Assembly (NCBI RefSeq): GCF_002504165.1
Contig: NZ_CP021404.1
Location: forward strand, 2,232,001-2,296,000
Reading direction: 5' to 3'
Source of the DNA: Pacificitalea manganoxidans
Lineage (GTDB): Bacteria; Pseudomonadota; Alphaproteobacteria; Rhodobacterales; Rhodobacteraceae
Length of the DNA: 64,000 nt
Made by a program: the position numbers and the translations under genes. Below are positions 8,001-16,379 of this stretch, one piece after another. The notes beneath the pieces are model-generated. The model saw only the letters and a program-made list of their open reading frames with translations. It was not told where the DNA came from and did no database searches. Position 1 is the stretch's first letter, and every line of letters begins with the position of its first letter.

Positions 8001-8930
8001 ATGAAAGCCACCCGCACCGTCCAGCGTATCCTCGCCAATTACGAGGGTGAGACCCCGGGCGTGAAGGCGAAGCTTCACGGCATGCTCATGCAGGGCAAGC
8101 TGAGCGGCACCGGCAAGATGATCATCCTCCCCGTCGATCAGGGGTTCGAGCATGGGCCCGCGCGCAGCTTTGCGCCCAATCCCGCCGGCTACGACCCGCA
8201 TTACCACTACCAGCTGGCGATCGACGCGGGGCTCAGCGCCTATGCCGCGCCGCTTGGGCCGCTGGAGGCAGGGGCCGACACGTTTGCGGGCGCGATCCCC
8301 ACGATCCTGAAGGTGAATTCCGCCAATTCGCTGATGTCCGGCACGGCGGGCAAGAACCAGGCGATCACGGCATCGGTCGATGACGCGCTGCGCATCGGGG
8401 CTTCGGCCATCGGCTTTACCATCTATCCCGGCTCCGACTGCGCGCTCGACATGTTCGAGGAGATCGTCGAGATGCGCAAGGAAGCCGCGGCCAAGGGCAT
8501 CGCCACGGTGATCTGGTCCTATCCGCGCGGCGAGGCGATCACCAAGGACGGCGAAACCGCCATCGACGTGGCGGCCTATGCGGCCCATATCGCCGCCCTG
8601 CTTGGCGCGCATATCATCAAGATCAAACTGTCGACCGATCACCTGATGCTGCCCGAGGCCAAGAAGGTCTACGAGGAGCAGAACATCGCCATCGCCGAAC
8701 AGGCCGAACGGGTGAAACATTGCGTCGATGCGTCGTTTGCGGGCCGCCGACTGGTCGTGTTCTCGGGCGGGGCCAAGAAGGGCACGGACAGCGTCTATGA
8801 CGACGCCCGCGCCATTCGCGATGGCGGCGGCAACGGCTCGATCATCGGGCGCAACAGCTTCCAGCGCTCCCGCGAGGACGCGCTCGACATGCTGCAAAAG
8901 CTGATCAACATCTACAAGGGCAAGGAATAA
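8001..8930 (+). CDS. fba: Class I fructose-bisphosphate aldolase (DhnA/FbaB type)
   Basis: It cleaves fructose 1,6-bisphosphate into glyceraldehyde-3-phosphate and dihydroxyacetone phosphate through a Schiff base. The 309-aa protein has the archaeal/FbaB-type signature: ILPVDQGFEHGP near residue 43, SCALD-containing YPGSDCALDMFEE, IWSYPRGE, the Schiff-base lysine region IIKIKLSTDHL, VFSGGAKKG and IIGRNSFQR at the phosphate site. GAGAAGGA precedes the ATG by about 9 bases. It lies directly after the A-type repeats and is followed by about 90 GC-rich bases before the convergent GFA gene. Confidence 0.95.
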   Translation: MKATRTVQRILANYEGETPGVKAKLHGMLMQGKLSGTGKMIILPVDQGFEHGPARSFAPNPAGYDPHYHYQLAIDAGLSAYAAPLGPLEAGADTFAGAIPTILKVNSANSLMSGTAGKNQAITASVDDALRIGASAIGFTIYPGSDCALDMFEEIVEMRKEAAAKGIATVIWSYPRGEAITKDGETAIDVAAYAAHIAALLGAHIIKIKLSTDHLMLPEAKKVYEEQNIAIAEQAERVKHCVDASFAGRRLVVFSGGAKKGTDSVYDDARAIRDGGGNGSIIGRNSFQRSREDALDMLQKLINIYKGKE

Positions 8931-9023
8931 ACCCTTCGCCCCTGCCCGCGCCATCAGGCGGGCGGGGGCATACGCGGCCCGCTCGGTCCCGTGCCGATGC
9001 CGATACCCGTGCCTGTGCCCGTC

Positions 9024-9419
9024 TCAGTGCTGGTTCTGCGGCAGCCCGTCCGAAAGGCTGTAATAATCGCCCTTCTCGGCCACGAAGATATGCATCTCCA
9101 GCGTCGTGCCGGTGGCGTCATCGAAGAGCCCCATCGCAACGGATGTCCAGTCGCGTTCCACAGGATCCCAGAACAACGTCGCGCCGCATGTGCCGCAAAA
9201 CCCGCGGCGCACCTTTTCGGAGGAGCGATACCAGCGCACGGCATCCTCGCCCGTGACGGTAAGCTGCGCTTGCGGCACATCGACGAATACGCCGTGATGT
9301 CCGGTATGTTTGCGGCACTCGGTGCAATGGCAGGCATCGGGCTGCGCCAGCGGCCCGTCCACCGCGATCCGCACCGCGCCGCAGAGACAGGAACCGGTGA
9401 TCGGGGGCAACTTACCCAT
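9024..9419 (-). CDS. GFA-family zinc protein (glutathione-dependent formaldehyde-activating enzyme-like)
   Basis: A 131-aa protein of the Mss4-like GFA fold. Zinc ligands are visible as CLCGA near residue 11, CHCTEC near 33 and CGTCGA near 79, with the family segments VPQAQLTVTGED and FWDPVERDW. Many GFA proteins have no proven substrate, so a role in formaldehyde or S-hydroxymethyl glutathione chemistry is only family-based. The frame is open upstream to 9572, but homology-like sequence starts at MGKLPPITGSC. An AAAGGA site lies 10 bases before this ATG, which itself sits inside a 14-bp palindrome. The gene follows preA after 100 bp. Confidence 0.85.
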   Translation of the reverse strand: MGKLPPITGSCLCGAVRIAVDGPLAQPDACHCTECRKHTGHHGVFVDVPQAQLTVTGEDAVRWYRSSEKVRRGFCGTCGATLFWDPVERDWTSVAMGLFDDATGTTLEMHIFVAEKGDYYSLSDGLPQNQH

Positions 9420-9456
9420 GGGTAATGTCCTTTCTGACGAACTTACCCATGGGTAA
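9412..9456. promoter_or_regulatory. Paired palindromes over the GFA start, candidate operator
   Basis: The perfect 14-bp palindrome TTACCCATGGGTAA occurs twice, at 9412-9425 and 9443-9456, with centres 31 bp apart (about three helical turns). On the coding strand each is followed by GTT, giving a 17-base direct repeat. The downstream copy includes the GFA start codon. Same-face spacing is what two dimers of a repressor would need. No regulator gene is adjacent. Confidence 0.55.
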
Positions 9457-9519
9457 CCTGCGTTCCCCGCGCTGACAAGACCGCCTAAAGCGGCCTCCCC
9501 CGACACCGGTGCACGGCGC

Positions 9520-10824
9520 TCACTCCGCCGCGCCGACCGCGGGGTTGTTGGGGTGCTGCGTCCAGTTGGCATACTCCGCCGGGACGGTTTTGCCGGTGCG
9601 GGGGTCTGTGGTGCCCGCGGGCAGTTCGGTCATGGTGATGCAGTCTTCGACCGGGCAGACATTGACGCACAGGTTGCAGGCGACGCATTCGTCGTCCTTG
9701 ACCTCGAACACCCGGCCCGGATGCATGGCGATGGCTTGGTGGCTGGTGTCTTCGCAGGCGGCAAAGCAGCGGCCGCACTGAATGCAGAGATCCTGATCGA
9801 TGCGGGCCTTGGCCGTGTAGTTGAGGTTCAGATATTGCCAGTCGGTGACATTGGGCACCGCGCGGCCCGATACCTCGGCGACCGATGCATAGCCCTTCTC
9901 GTCCATCCAGCTGGACAGGCCCGCGGTCATTTCCTGCACCACGCGGAAACCATAGGTCATGGCGGCGGTGCAGACCTGTAGGTTGCCCGCGCCAAGCGAC
10001 AGGAACTCCGCCGCGTCGCGCCATGTGGTGATCCCGCCAATGCCGGAAATCGGCAGGGTGGCGGTGCCCGCGTTGCGGGCGATTTCGGCCACCATGTGCA
10101 GCGCGATGGGTTTGACCGCCGGGCCGCAATAGCCGCCGTGGCTGCCCTTGTCGCCGATGCGCGGCTCGGGGCACATCCGGTCCAGATCGACCGAGGTGAT
10201 GGAGTTGATCGTGTTGATGAGGCTCACCGCGTCGGCCCCGCCACGCTGGGCGGCCTCGGCGGGTTTGAGGATGTCGGTGATGTTGGGCGTCAACTTTACG
10301 ATCACGGGCATCCGGGTTGTCTGCTTACACCAGCGGGTGACCATTTCGATATATTCGGGCACCTGCCCCACAGCGGAGCCCATGCCCCGCTCGGCCATGC
10401 CATGCGGACAGCCGAAGTTCAGCTCCACCCCGTCGGCGCCGGTTTCCTCGACCAGCGGCAGGATCGCTTTCCACGCCTCTTCCTCGCAGGGGACCATGAG
10501 CGAGACGAGCACGGCGCGGTCGGGGTAGTCGCGCTTTACCGCCTTGATTTCACGCAGGTTTTGCTGCAACGGGCGGTCGGTTATCAACTCGATATTGTTC
10601 AGTCCCAGAAGCCGCCGGTCCGCGCCCCAGATCGCGCCGTAGCGGGGGCCGTTCACGTTGACGACGGGCGGCCCTTCGGAGCCCAGCGTTTTCCAGACGA
10701 CCCCGCCCCAGCCCGCTTCGAACGCGCGGCGGATATTGTATTCCTTGTCGGTGGGCGGTGCCGAGGCCAGCCAGAACGGGTTTGGACTTTTGATGCCGAC
10801 GAATTCGCTTCTCAGATCAGCCAT
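9520..10824 (-). CDS. preA: NAD-dependent dihydropyrimidine dehydrogenase subunit PreA
   Basis: PreA is the pyrimidine-reducing subunit that, with PreT, reduces uracil and thymine to dihydropyrimidines. The 434-aa protein has a dihydroorotate dehydrogenase-like flavin barrel (about 1-310) with NPFWLASAPPT, NFGCPHGMAERGMG and KLTPNITDI, and a C-terminal two-cluster ferredoxin domain with CIQCGRCFAAC and CVACNLCVNVCPVEDC. AAGGAG precedes the ATG. It is the third gene of a preT-orf-preA operon. The hydantoinase and carbamoylase genes that complete reductive pyrimidine degradation are not in this stretch. Confidence 0.95.
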   Translation of the reverse strand: MADLRSEFVGIKSPNPFWLASAPPTDKEYNIRRAFEAGWGGVVWKTLGSEGPPVVNVNGPRYGAIWGADRRLLGLNNIELITDRPLQQNLREIKAVKRDYPDRAVLVSLMVPCEEEAWKAILPLVEETGADGVELNFGCPHGMAERGMGSAVGQVPEYIEMVTRWCKQTTRMPVIVKLTPNITDILKPAEAAQRGGADAVSLINTINSITSVDLDRMCPEPRIGDKGSHGGYCGPAVKPIALHMVAEIARNAGTATLPISGIGGITTWRDAAEFLSLGAGNLQVCTAAMTYGFRVVQEMTAGLSSWMDEKGYASVAEVSGRAVPNVTDWQYLNLNYTAKARIDQDLCIQCGRCFAACEDTSHQAIAMHPGRVFEVKDDECVACNLCVNVCPVEDCITMTELPAGTTDPRTGKTVPAEYANWTQHPNNPAVGAAE

Positions 10825-10908
10825 TGTTCTGGTCTCCTTTGGCGTGCCGGACCCAAGCCTGTCTGTGGCGGGCGGCGGCTATAAGAAAGGCCCCGTGCAC
10901 CTGCCCTG

Positions 10909-11442
10909 TCAGGCGGCAAAGGCCGTGGGGTCTGCGCCCGCTTCGGTCAGGCGGGCCGTCGCACCGGCGCGGGTGTCTTCGGTGAATTCATCGGGGTGGC
11001 GCAGGATCACGGCCTCCCCCGTCAGATCCGACATGCCACGCGCGATCAGTTCGGCGAAGGCCGGGTTTTCGGCGGTGGCGGTGGCGAAATCGGCCAAGGT
11101 CTTAACCTCGCCTACGCGAGTGATCTTCTGGCGGACACGGGTCAGGCGCACGGCTTTGCCCTTCTCTTCGCGCATCAGTTGCTCGAACGCGTGGATGGTC
11201 TGCCAGAAATCATGGGCAAGGCTGCCGGGCTCGGCCTCCACATCCGTCTGCACAAAGGCCAAGCGGCGGAAAGCCGCTTCGCGCACATCGTCGGCATCGA
11301 GCCGTTCGGCGTTGCGCAGCAGGGCGCGCAGCCCGTCGGCATCGTCCATATCCGGAATGCGTGCCAAGGCGGAGGCACTGCGCGCGGCGGCTTCCTTGGC
11401 GGAGGGGGCGGCGGTCTTCGTGGGCTTGCGTGCGGGGCTCAT
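10909..11442 (-). CDS. Uncharacterised protein inside the pyrimidine-reductase operon
   Basis: A 177-aa soluble protein with a Lys/Ala-rich N-terminus (MSPARKPTKTAAPSAKEAAA) and a mostly helical remainder rich in Arg, Ala and Asp; no cysteines or nucleotide motifs are evident. Its ATG overlaps the preT stop by 4 bases (ATGA) and preA follows after 84 bp, so it is very likely cotranscribed. Position suggests a role in assembly or regulation of PreTA, but that is inference. I do not recognise a domain. Confidence 0.8.
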   Translation of the reverse strand: MSPARKPTKTAAPSAKEAAARSASALARIPDMDDADGLRALLRNAERLDADDVREAAFRRLAFVQTDVEAEPGSLAHDFWQTIHAFEQLMREEKGKAVRLTRVRQKITRVGEVKTLADFATATAENPAFAELIARGMSDLTGEAVILRHPDEFTEDTRAGATARLTEAGADPTAFAA

Positions 11443-12788
11443 AAGGGGGTCCGATCCATTAAGGTCTGGTGGATATCCTCAGCCGCATCGCGGCCTTGGG
11501 CCACGGCAGTCACGGTGAGGTCATCCCCGCCGGTAGCACAGTCCCCGCCTGCCCACACGTCTTGAACAGAGGTGCGCCCCGCCCCATGCACGGCAATCTT
11601 GGACCCGGCGAGCGACAGATCCACCGGCGCGCCATCCAGCCGCTGGCCGATGGCCTTGAACACCTGATCGGCCTTCAGGGTGAGGCTTTCGCCCGTGGGC
11701 ACCAGCCCGTCGGCCCCGTCGGTCATAAAGGCCAGTTCCACCCCCTGCACCGCGCCGCCGTCGGCATGGATGCGCACAGGCGCGGCGTTGGTGAGGATGC
11801 GCACGCCCTTGGACGCCGCAAGATCCTGTTCATAGGTCGACGCGCCCATGCGGTCGCGGCCCCGGCGATAGACCAGCGTGACGTTTTCCGCGCCCAGAAG
11901 CCGCGATTGCACCGCCGCATCCACCGCCGTCATGCCGCCGCCGATCACGACCACGTCGCGGCCAATGGCGATATGGGACAGATCCGGCGTTTGGCGCAGC
12001 TCGCCGATGAAATCGACCGCATCGCGCACGCCCGGCTGATCTTCGCCCTCGGCGCGCAGGGCGTTGACCCCGGCCAGACCGACCCCCAGAAACACAGCGT
12101 CATATTCGGTGCGCAGCGCATCGAGGCTTAGCGCCTCGCCCAGCTTCATTCCGGTTTCCAGGGTGATGCCGCCGATTTGCAGCAGCCAGTTCACCTCGGC
12201 CTCCGCGAATCCGTCGACGGTCTTATAGGCCGCGATGCCGTATTCGTTCAGCCCGCCGGGCCGGGGGCGCGCGTCATAGAGGGTGACGTCATGGCCCTTC
12301 ATCGCCAGCCGATGCGCGCAGGAAAGTCCGGCAGGCCCGGCCCCGACGACCGCGACATGGTGGCCGGTCGGCTCGGCGCGGGTGAAGGGATGGATGCCGC
12401 GCGCCATCAGGCTGTCGGTGGCGTAGCGTTGCAGGCGTCCGATCTCGACCGGTTTGCCTTCGGCCACCTCGCGCACGCAGACCTCCTCGCACAGCTGCTC
12501 GGTCGGGCAGACCCGCGCGCACATACCACCCAGAATGTTGACGTCGAAAATGGTCTTGGCCGCGTCGCCGGGATGACCCGCCTGTATCTGACGAATGAAA
12601 AGGGGGATGTCGATCGTGGTGGGACAGGCCGTGGCGCAGGGCGCGTCATAGCAAAAATAACAGCGATCAGCGGCGACCATCGCCTCATGGGCGTCGAGCG
12701 GCGGATGCAGATCGCCGAAGTTGCTGGCATAGGCGTCCGAGGGCAGCCGCGCAGGCACGATCCCGGGTGTCGTCTGGCTGTTGGACAT
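11439..12788 (-). CDS. preT: NAD-dependent dihydropyrimidine dehydrogenase subunit PreT
   Basis: PreT takes electrons from NADH and passes them to PreA. The 449-aa product has an N-terminal Fe-S region (CYFCYDAPCATACP and GGMCARVCPTEQLCEEVC, residues about 50-110), then FAD binding VAVVGAGPAGLSCAHRL and an NAD-binding VVVIGGGMTAVDAA, as in glutamate synthase small-subunit-like oxidoreductases. The start at 12788 has GGGAGA about 7 bases upstream; an in-frame TTG at 12818 is less likely. It heads the operon, with a RutR-like palindrome 54-69 bp upstream of the start. Confidence 0.95.
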   Translation of the reverse strand: MSNSQTTPGIVPARLPSDAYASNFGDLHPPLDAHEAMVAADRCYFCYDAPCATACPTTIDIPLFIRQIQAGHPGDAAKTIFDVNILGGMCARVCPTEQLCEEVCVREVAEGKPVEIGRLQRYATDSLMARGIHPFTRAEPTGHHVAVVGAGPAGLSCAHRLAMKGHDVTLYDARPRPGGLNEYGIAAYKTVDGFAEAEVNWLLQIGGITLETGMKLGEALSLDALRTEYDAVFLGVGLAGVNALRAEGEDQPGVRDAVDFIGELRQTPDLSHIAIGRDVVVIGGGMTAVDAAVQSRLLGAENVTLVYRRGRDRMGASTYEQDLAASKGVRILTNAAPVRIHADGGAVQGVELAFMTDGADGLVPTGESLTLKADQVFKAIGQRLDGAPVDLSLAGSKIAVHGAGRTSVQDVWAGGDCATGGDDLTVTAVAQGRDAAEDIHQTLMDRTPL

Positions 12789-13123
12789 CGGCTGTCTCCC
12801 GCTTGACTGTGACGTCAATCACGCTGGCACGGGTCAAATTTTTTATCAAATGGTAAATTTCCTGCCAGGACTGTGAGGGGGCATTGCGGCGAACGGCCCG
12901 GCGGATTGCCTGAATTATCAGCAAAGCCGCGCGCAACCACCTGTAAACTGTCGCTAAAATGGATCAAAACACCAAAATATCGATAAGTTTGACCGCTTTT
13001 CCTTTAAGCCCATGACGCGTATAAGCTGCGCCACACGAGAGCAGAGGCCCGGCGAGCGCGCGCACCTGCATCAGACAGGAAACCGCGCCATGAGACCGGG
13101 GTGCAGAGGGTCGGAGATATCAG
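12789..13123. other. Divergent promoter region between preT and accB
   Basis: About 335 bases without a gene. The preT-proximal part is AT-rich (ATTTTTTATCAAATGG) and contains the RutR-like site plus TGACGTCA at 12810-12817. The accB-proximal part (12890-13123) is a plain GC-rich leader in which I see no clear promoter or riboswitch. Confidence 0.5.
12842..12857. promoter_or_regulatory. RutR-like operator upstream of preT
   Basis: TTTATCAAATGGTAAA is an inverted repeat with one mismatch between arms. It matches 11 of 14 defined positions of the E. coli RutR consensus TTGACCANNTGGTCAA. RutR is a uracil/thymine-responsive TetR-family regulator of pyrimidine genes. The position fits repression of preT. 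No rutR gene is in the window. Confidence 0.5.
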
Positions 13124-13609
13124 ATGACCAAACATGACGAAGACGTGGCCTTCATCCAGGCGCTGGCGGAGCTGCTGCGGGCCAATGACCTGACCGAACT
13201 TCAGGTCAAACGCGACTACGGCGAAGACGACAGCCTGAATGTGCGCGTCTCGCGCCAGATGCATGTGCAGCAGGCCGCGACCATCGCAGCCCCCGCCGCC
13301 GCACCGGCACCTGCTGCCGCACCGGCCCCCGCCGCCGCGCCGGCAGCCGAAGGTGCAGGCGATCCCGCCGATCATCCGGGTGCCGTGCCCTCGCCGATGG
13401 TGGGCACCGTCTATCTTCAGCCCGAGCCGGGCACGCCGTCCTTCGTGTCGGTGGGCGACACCGTTACCGAAGGTCAGACGCTGCTGATCGTCGAGGCGAT
13501 GAAGACGATGAACCAGATCCCCGCCCCCCGCTCGGGCAAGGTGAAGCGCATCCTCGTGGAGGATGGCGCACCGGTCGAGTTCGGCTCGCCGTTGATGATC
13601 CTTGAATAA
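13124..13609 (+). CDS. accB: Acetyl-CoA carboxylase biotin carboxyl carrier protein
   Basis: The carrier subunit holds the biotin that shuttles carboxylate to acetyl-CoA in fatty acid synthesis. Its 161 aa comprise an acidic N-terminus, an Ala/Pro linker (about 50-78) and the biotinyl domain, with the modified lysine in EAMKTM near residue 128. The [10 protein letters not shown] turn near the end matches the family. A purine-rich site precedes the ATG. accC follows after 13 bp, the common bacterial order. Confidence 0.96.
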   Translation: MTKHDEDVAFIQALAELLRANDLTELQVKRDYGEDDSLNVRVSRQMHVQQAATIAAPAAAPAPAAAPAPAAAPAAEGAGDPADHPGAVPSPMVGTVYLQPEPGTPSFVSVGDTVTEGQTLLIVEAMKTMNQIPAPRSGKVKRILVEDGAPVEFGSPLMILE

Positions 13610-13622
13610 GGCGCGAGGCCCC

Positions 13623-14975
13623 ATGTTCGACAAGATCCTCATCGCCAACCGGGGTGAAATCGCCCTGCGTGTGATCCGCGCCTGTCGCGAGATGGGCATC
13701 GCGTCCGTCGCGGTGCATTCCACCGCCGATGCCGATGCGATGCATGTGCGGATGGCCGACGAAAGCGTCTGTATCGGACCGCCGTCGGGCACCGAAAGCT
13801 ACCTGTCCGTTCCGGCCATCATTTCCGCCTGCGAGATCACCGGCGCGGGCGCGATCCATCCCGGCTATGGCTTTCTGTCCGAGAACGCGAATTTCGTGCA
13901 GATCGTCGAGGATCACGCCCTGACCTTTATCGGGCCGTCGGCGGAGCATATCCGCATGATGGGCGACAAGATCACCGCCAAGGAAACCATGCGGGCGCTG
14001 GGCGTGCCCTGCGTGCCCGGATCCGAAGGGGGTGTGCCGGATCTGGACACCGCGCGCGTGGTCGCCGAGGAGATCGGCTATCCGGTCATCATCAAGGCCA
14101 CCGCCGGTGGCGGCGGTCGCGGCATGAAGCTGGCGCGCACGGCAGCCGATCTCGACACCGCGTTCCGCACCGCCCGGTCCGAGAGCAAGGCCGCGTTCGG
14201 CAATGACGAGGTGTATATCGAAAAATACCTCGGCAAGCCGCGGCACATCGAGATTCAGGTCTTTGGTGACGGCAAGGGCAACGCCGTTCATCTGGGCGAG
14301 CGCGACTGTTCGTTGCAGCGGCGCCACCAGAAGGTGTTCGAGGAGGCCCCCGGCCCCGCGATCGACGCCGAAACTCGCGCCCGCATTGGCGCCACCTGTG
14401 CCGACGCCGTTGCGCGCATCGGCTATTCCGGGGCGGGCACGATCGAGTTCCTGTATGAAAACGGCGAGTTCTATTTCATCGAGATGAACACCCGTTTGCA
14501 GGTGGAACATCCGGTGACGGAAGCGGTGTTCGGGGTCGATCTGGTCCGCGAGCAGATCCGCATCGCGCAAGGGGAATCGCTGTCGTTCTCTCAGGACGAT
14601 TTGCAGGTCAACGGCCACGCCATCGAGGTGCGCATCAACGCCGAGAAGCTGCCGAATTTCTCGCCCTGTCCGGGGCGGGTGCAGACCTTCCACGCGCCGG
14701 GCGGTCTGGGCGTTCGGATGGATAGTGCGCTCTATGGCGGCTATTCGATTCCGCCCTATTACGACAGCCTGATCGGCAAGCTCATCGTGCATGGGCGCGA
14801 CCGTCCCGAGGCCTTGGCCCGGCTGCGGCGCGCGCTGGGGGAGTTGGTGGTCGACGGCATCGACACCACCGTTCCGCTGTTCGACGCGCTGTTGCAGGAG
14901 CCTGACATCCAGACCGGGAATTACGACATTCACTGGCTGGAACACTGGCTGGAGAAAGGCTTTGGCAAGGGCTGA
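13623..14975 (+). CDS. accC: Acetyl-CoA carboxylase biotin carboxylase subunit
   Basis: AccC carboxylates biotin on AccB using ATP and bicarbonate. The 450-aa protein begins [21 protein letters not shown] and contains the ATP-grasp loop [11 protein letters not shown] near residue 163, the [13 protein letters not shown] segment, [13 protein letters not shown] and the catalytic [14 protein letters not shown] near 288. Length is normal. An in-frame TTG at 13602 within the accB end would add seven residues and is unlikely. Confidence 0.97.
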   Translation: MFDKILIANRGEIALRVIRACREMGIASVAVHSTADADAMHVRMADESVCIGPPSGTESYLSVPAIISACEITGAGAIHPGYGFLSENANFVQIVEDHALTFIGPSAEHIRMMGDKITAKETMRALGVPCVPGSEGGVPDLDTARVVAEEIGYPVIIKATAGGGGRGMKLARTAADLDTAFRTARSESKAAFGNDEVYIEKYLGKPRHIEIQVFGDGKGNAVHLGERDCSLQRRHQKVFEEAPGPAIDAETRARIGATCADAVARIGYSGAGTIEFLYENGEFYFIEMNTRLQVEHPVTEAVFGVDLVREQIRIAQGESLSFSQDDLQVNGHAIEVRINAEKLPNFSPCPGRVQTFHAPGGLGVRMDSALYGGYSIPPYYDSLIGKLIVHGRDRPEALARLRRALGELVVDGIDTTVPLFDALLQEPDIQTGNYDIHWLEHWLEKGFGKG

Positions 14976-15000
14976 GGCCTGCGTCCCACGCTGACCGATC

Positions 15001-15034
15001 ACAGGCGGTGCCCCAGGCGGGGTGCCGCCTGTTT
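15001..15034 (+). terminator. Terminator-like hairpin after accC
   Basis: ACAGGCGG pairs with CCGCCTGT, and inside it CCCC pairs with GGGG around loop AGGC, with a TG/TG internal mismatch. It is followed by TTTCG. The position just after accC fits a terminator for accBC. Confidence 0.6.
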
Positions 15035-15182
15035 CGTATGGGGCCGCCCCGCATGGCATCGGCCTGTCGCGGCGTCGCGCCCACGCGGGGGGTCGGGTCG
15101 CGAAATCGGCACCTGACAGCCCTGCGGGTGCGTGCTACATCGCCCCCAGCCTTTTGACAGGAAACGGAAGAGACTGAGGACA

Positions 15183-15878
15183 ATGCAGACACCCCGCAAG
15201 ACCCTCGCCCTGACAGTGCTGATGCTGGGCCTGGCACAGCCGCTCGCCGCGCAGGACACCACCCCCGCCGCGCCCGCCGCCGAAGGCACGCCCGCCGCAG
15301 AGCCGCAGGCCGACGCCCCCGCCGAGGGGCAGACCAGCGGCACCGTCGATGGCGCCGACACCAACGGGCTCGACATGGGCAGCCCCGCGGAAACCGGCAA
15401 TGGCGTTGGCGACACCTACATCAAGGAAGTCTCCGGCGACTGGGAAATCCGCTGCGTGCGCACCGAAGCGGGCAACGATCCCTGCCAGCTCTATCAGCTG
15501 CTCAAGGACGGCAACGGCAATTCGGTTGCTGAGATGAGCATTTTCGATCTGCCCTCCGGCCAGCAGGCCGTGGCCGGGGCGACCATTATCACACCGCTCG
15601 AAACGCTGCTGACCCAGCAGATCCGTCTGTCGGTCGATGGCAGCCAGGGCAAGCGCTACCCGTTCACGCTCTGCACCCGGATCGGCTGCTTTGCGCGCGT
15701 GGGCTTTACCGAGGAGGACGTGAACGCGTTCCGCCGTGGGGCTGCCGCGCAGATCACCATCGTGCCCGCTGGCGCGCCGGATCAGACCGTGGACCTCGCC
15801 GTGTCACTTTCGGGCTTCACCGCCGGTTACAGCGCGATGGCCGCCTCGAACGCCGAAGCGCGTCAGGCCGCGCAGTAA
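15183..15878 (+). CDS. IalB-family exported protein
   Basis: The family is named for the Bartonella invasion-associated locus B protein, but in free-living alphaproteobacteria its role is unknown. The 231-aa product has a signal peptide ending QPLAAQ (about residue 22), an Ala/Pro/Glu-rich low-complexity linker to about residue 75, and the IalB domain with SGDWEIRCVRTEAGNDPCQ, a central strand-rich part, LCTRIGCFARV and FTEEDVNAFRRG. Four cysteines in the domain could form two disulphides. The ATG at 15183 follows a GAGGA site. It is not obviously cotranscribed with accC. Confidence 0.85.
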   Translation: MQTPRKTLALTVLMLGLAQPLAAQDTTPAAPAAEGTPAAEPQADAPAEGQTSGTVDGADTNGLDMGSPAETGNGVGDTYIKEVSGDWEIRCVRTEAGNDPCQLYQLLKDGNGNSVAEMSIFDLPSGQQAVAGATIITPLETLLTQQIRLSVDGSQGKRYPFTLCTRIGCFARVGFTEEDVNAFRRGAAAQITIVPAGAPDQTVDLAVSLSGFTAGYSAMAASNAEARQAAQ

Positions 15879-15975
15879 CCCCTGCGACAGATCAGAGTTG
15901 CAGAGGGCGGGCCGATGGGTCCGCCCTTTCGCGTTTTGCGGGCGGGGGGTGAGGAGGCGGGGGTGCGCGACGGGA

Positions 15976-16131
15976 GCCTGCCCGTGGGGTGGCGCTGCTG
16001 CGGTTGGGCGGGTGTGCTTTATGGTGCCACATACCTCCCCGCTTTGAGGTCAGCGTGAGGTGACAAAGCGCCAGCCCGCGGGGACGGGCAGGCGCTCGCC
16101 CGCGCGGCCTTTGGCCTTGTTCGCGGGCGGG
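15976..16131 (+). repeat. Structured intergenic repeat, copy B1
   Basis: Fourth unit. It shares module order with the A copies: GCCTGCCCGTGGGGTGGCGC, a variable part ending GTGCTTTATGGTGCCACAT, ACCTCCCCGCTTTGAGGTC closing on GAGGT, the GCGCCAGCCCG/CGGGCAGGCGC hairpin (loop CGGGGA) and the CCCGCG/CGCGGG stem enclosing GGCCTTTGGCC. Confidence 0.9.
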
Positions 16132-16228
16132 TGCGTAATGTTCATCGGTCGCGGGTCGGTAGAAACGCACGGCGCGAGTGGTTTGGATACGCGGCGCACC
16201 AGCGTCCTGTCGTGTAAGCGCACCGTGA

Positions 16229-16379
16229 GCCTGCCCGTGGGGTGGCGCTGCTGCGGGTGAGCGGCGTGCTTTATGGTGCCAAGTCCCTCCCCGCATAGAG
16301 GTTAGCGAGGGTTGGCCAAGCGCCAGCCCGCCGGGACGGGCAGGCGCTCGCCCGCGCGCTTCGCTTGTTCGCGGGCGGG
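16229..16379 (+). repeat. Structured intergenic repeat, copy B2
   Basis: Fifth and most diverged unit. The CCTCC module is CCCTCCCCGC...GCGAGGG, so both arms changed together relative to ACCTC...GAGGT. The inner hairpin GGCCTTCGGCC is replaced by GCGCTTCGC, which still pairs. The long hairpin and the outer CCCGCG/CGCGGG stem are unchanged. It ends about 160 bp before tpiA. Confidence 0.9.

Noticed and set aside
7239-8954. A 571-codon minus-strand frame over the repeats and fba
   Set aside because: It follows the third codon position of fba and translates the repeats into recurring Arg/Pro/Gly strings.
7164-16379. CRISPR array or insertion sequence as explanation of the repeats
   Set aside because: Unit length, variable spacing, internal hairpins and absence of spacers, cas genes or a transposase do not fit.
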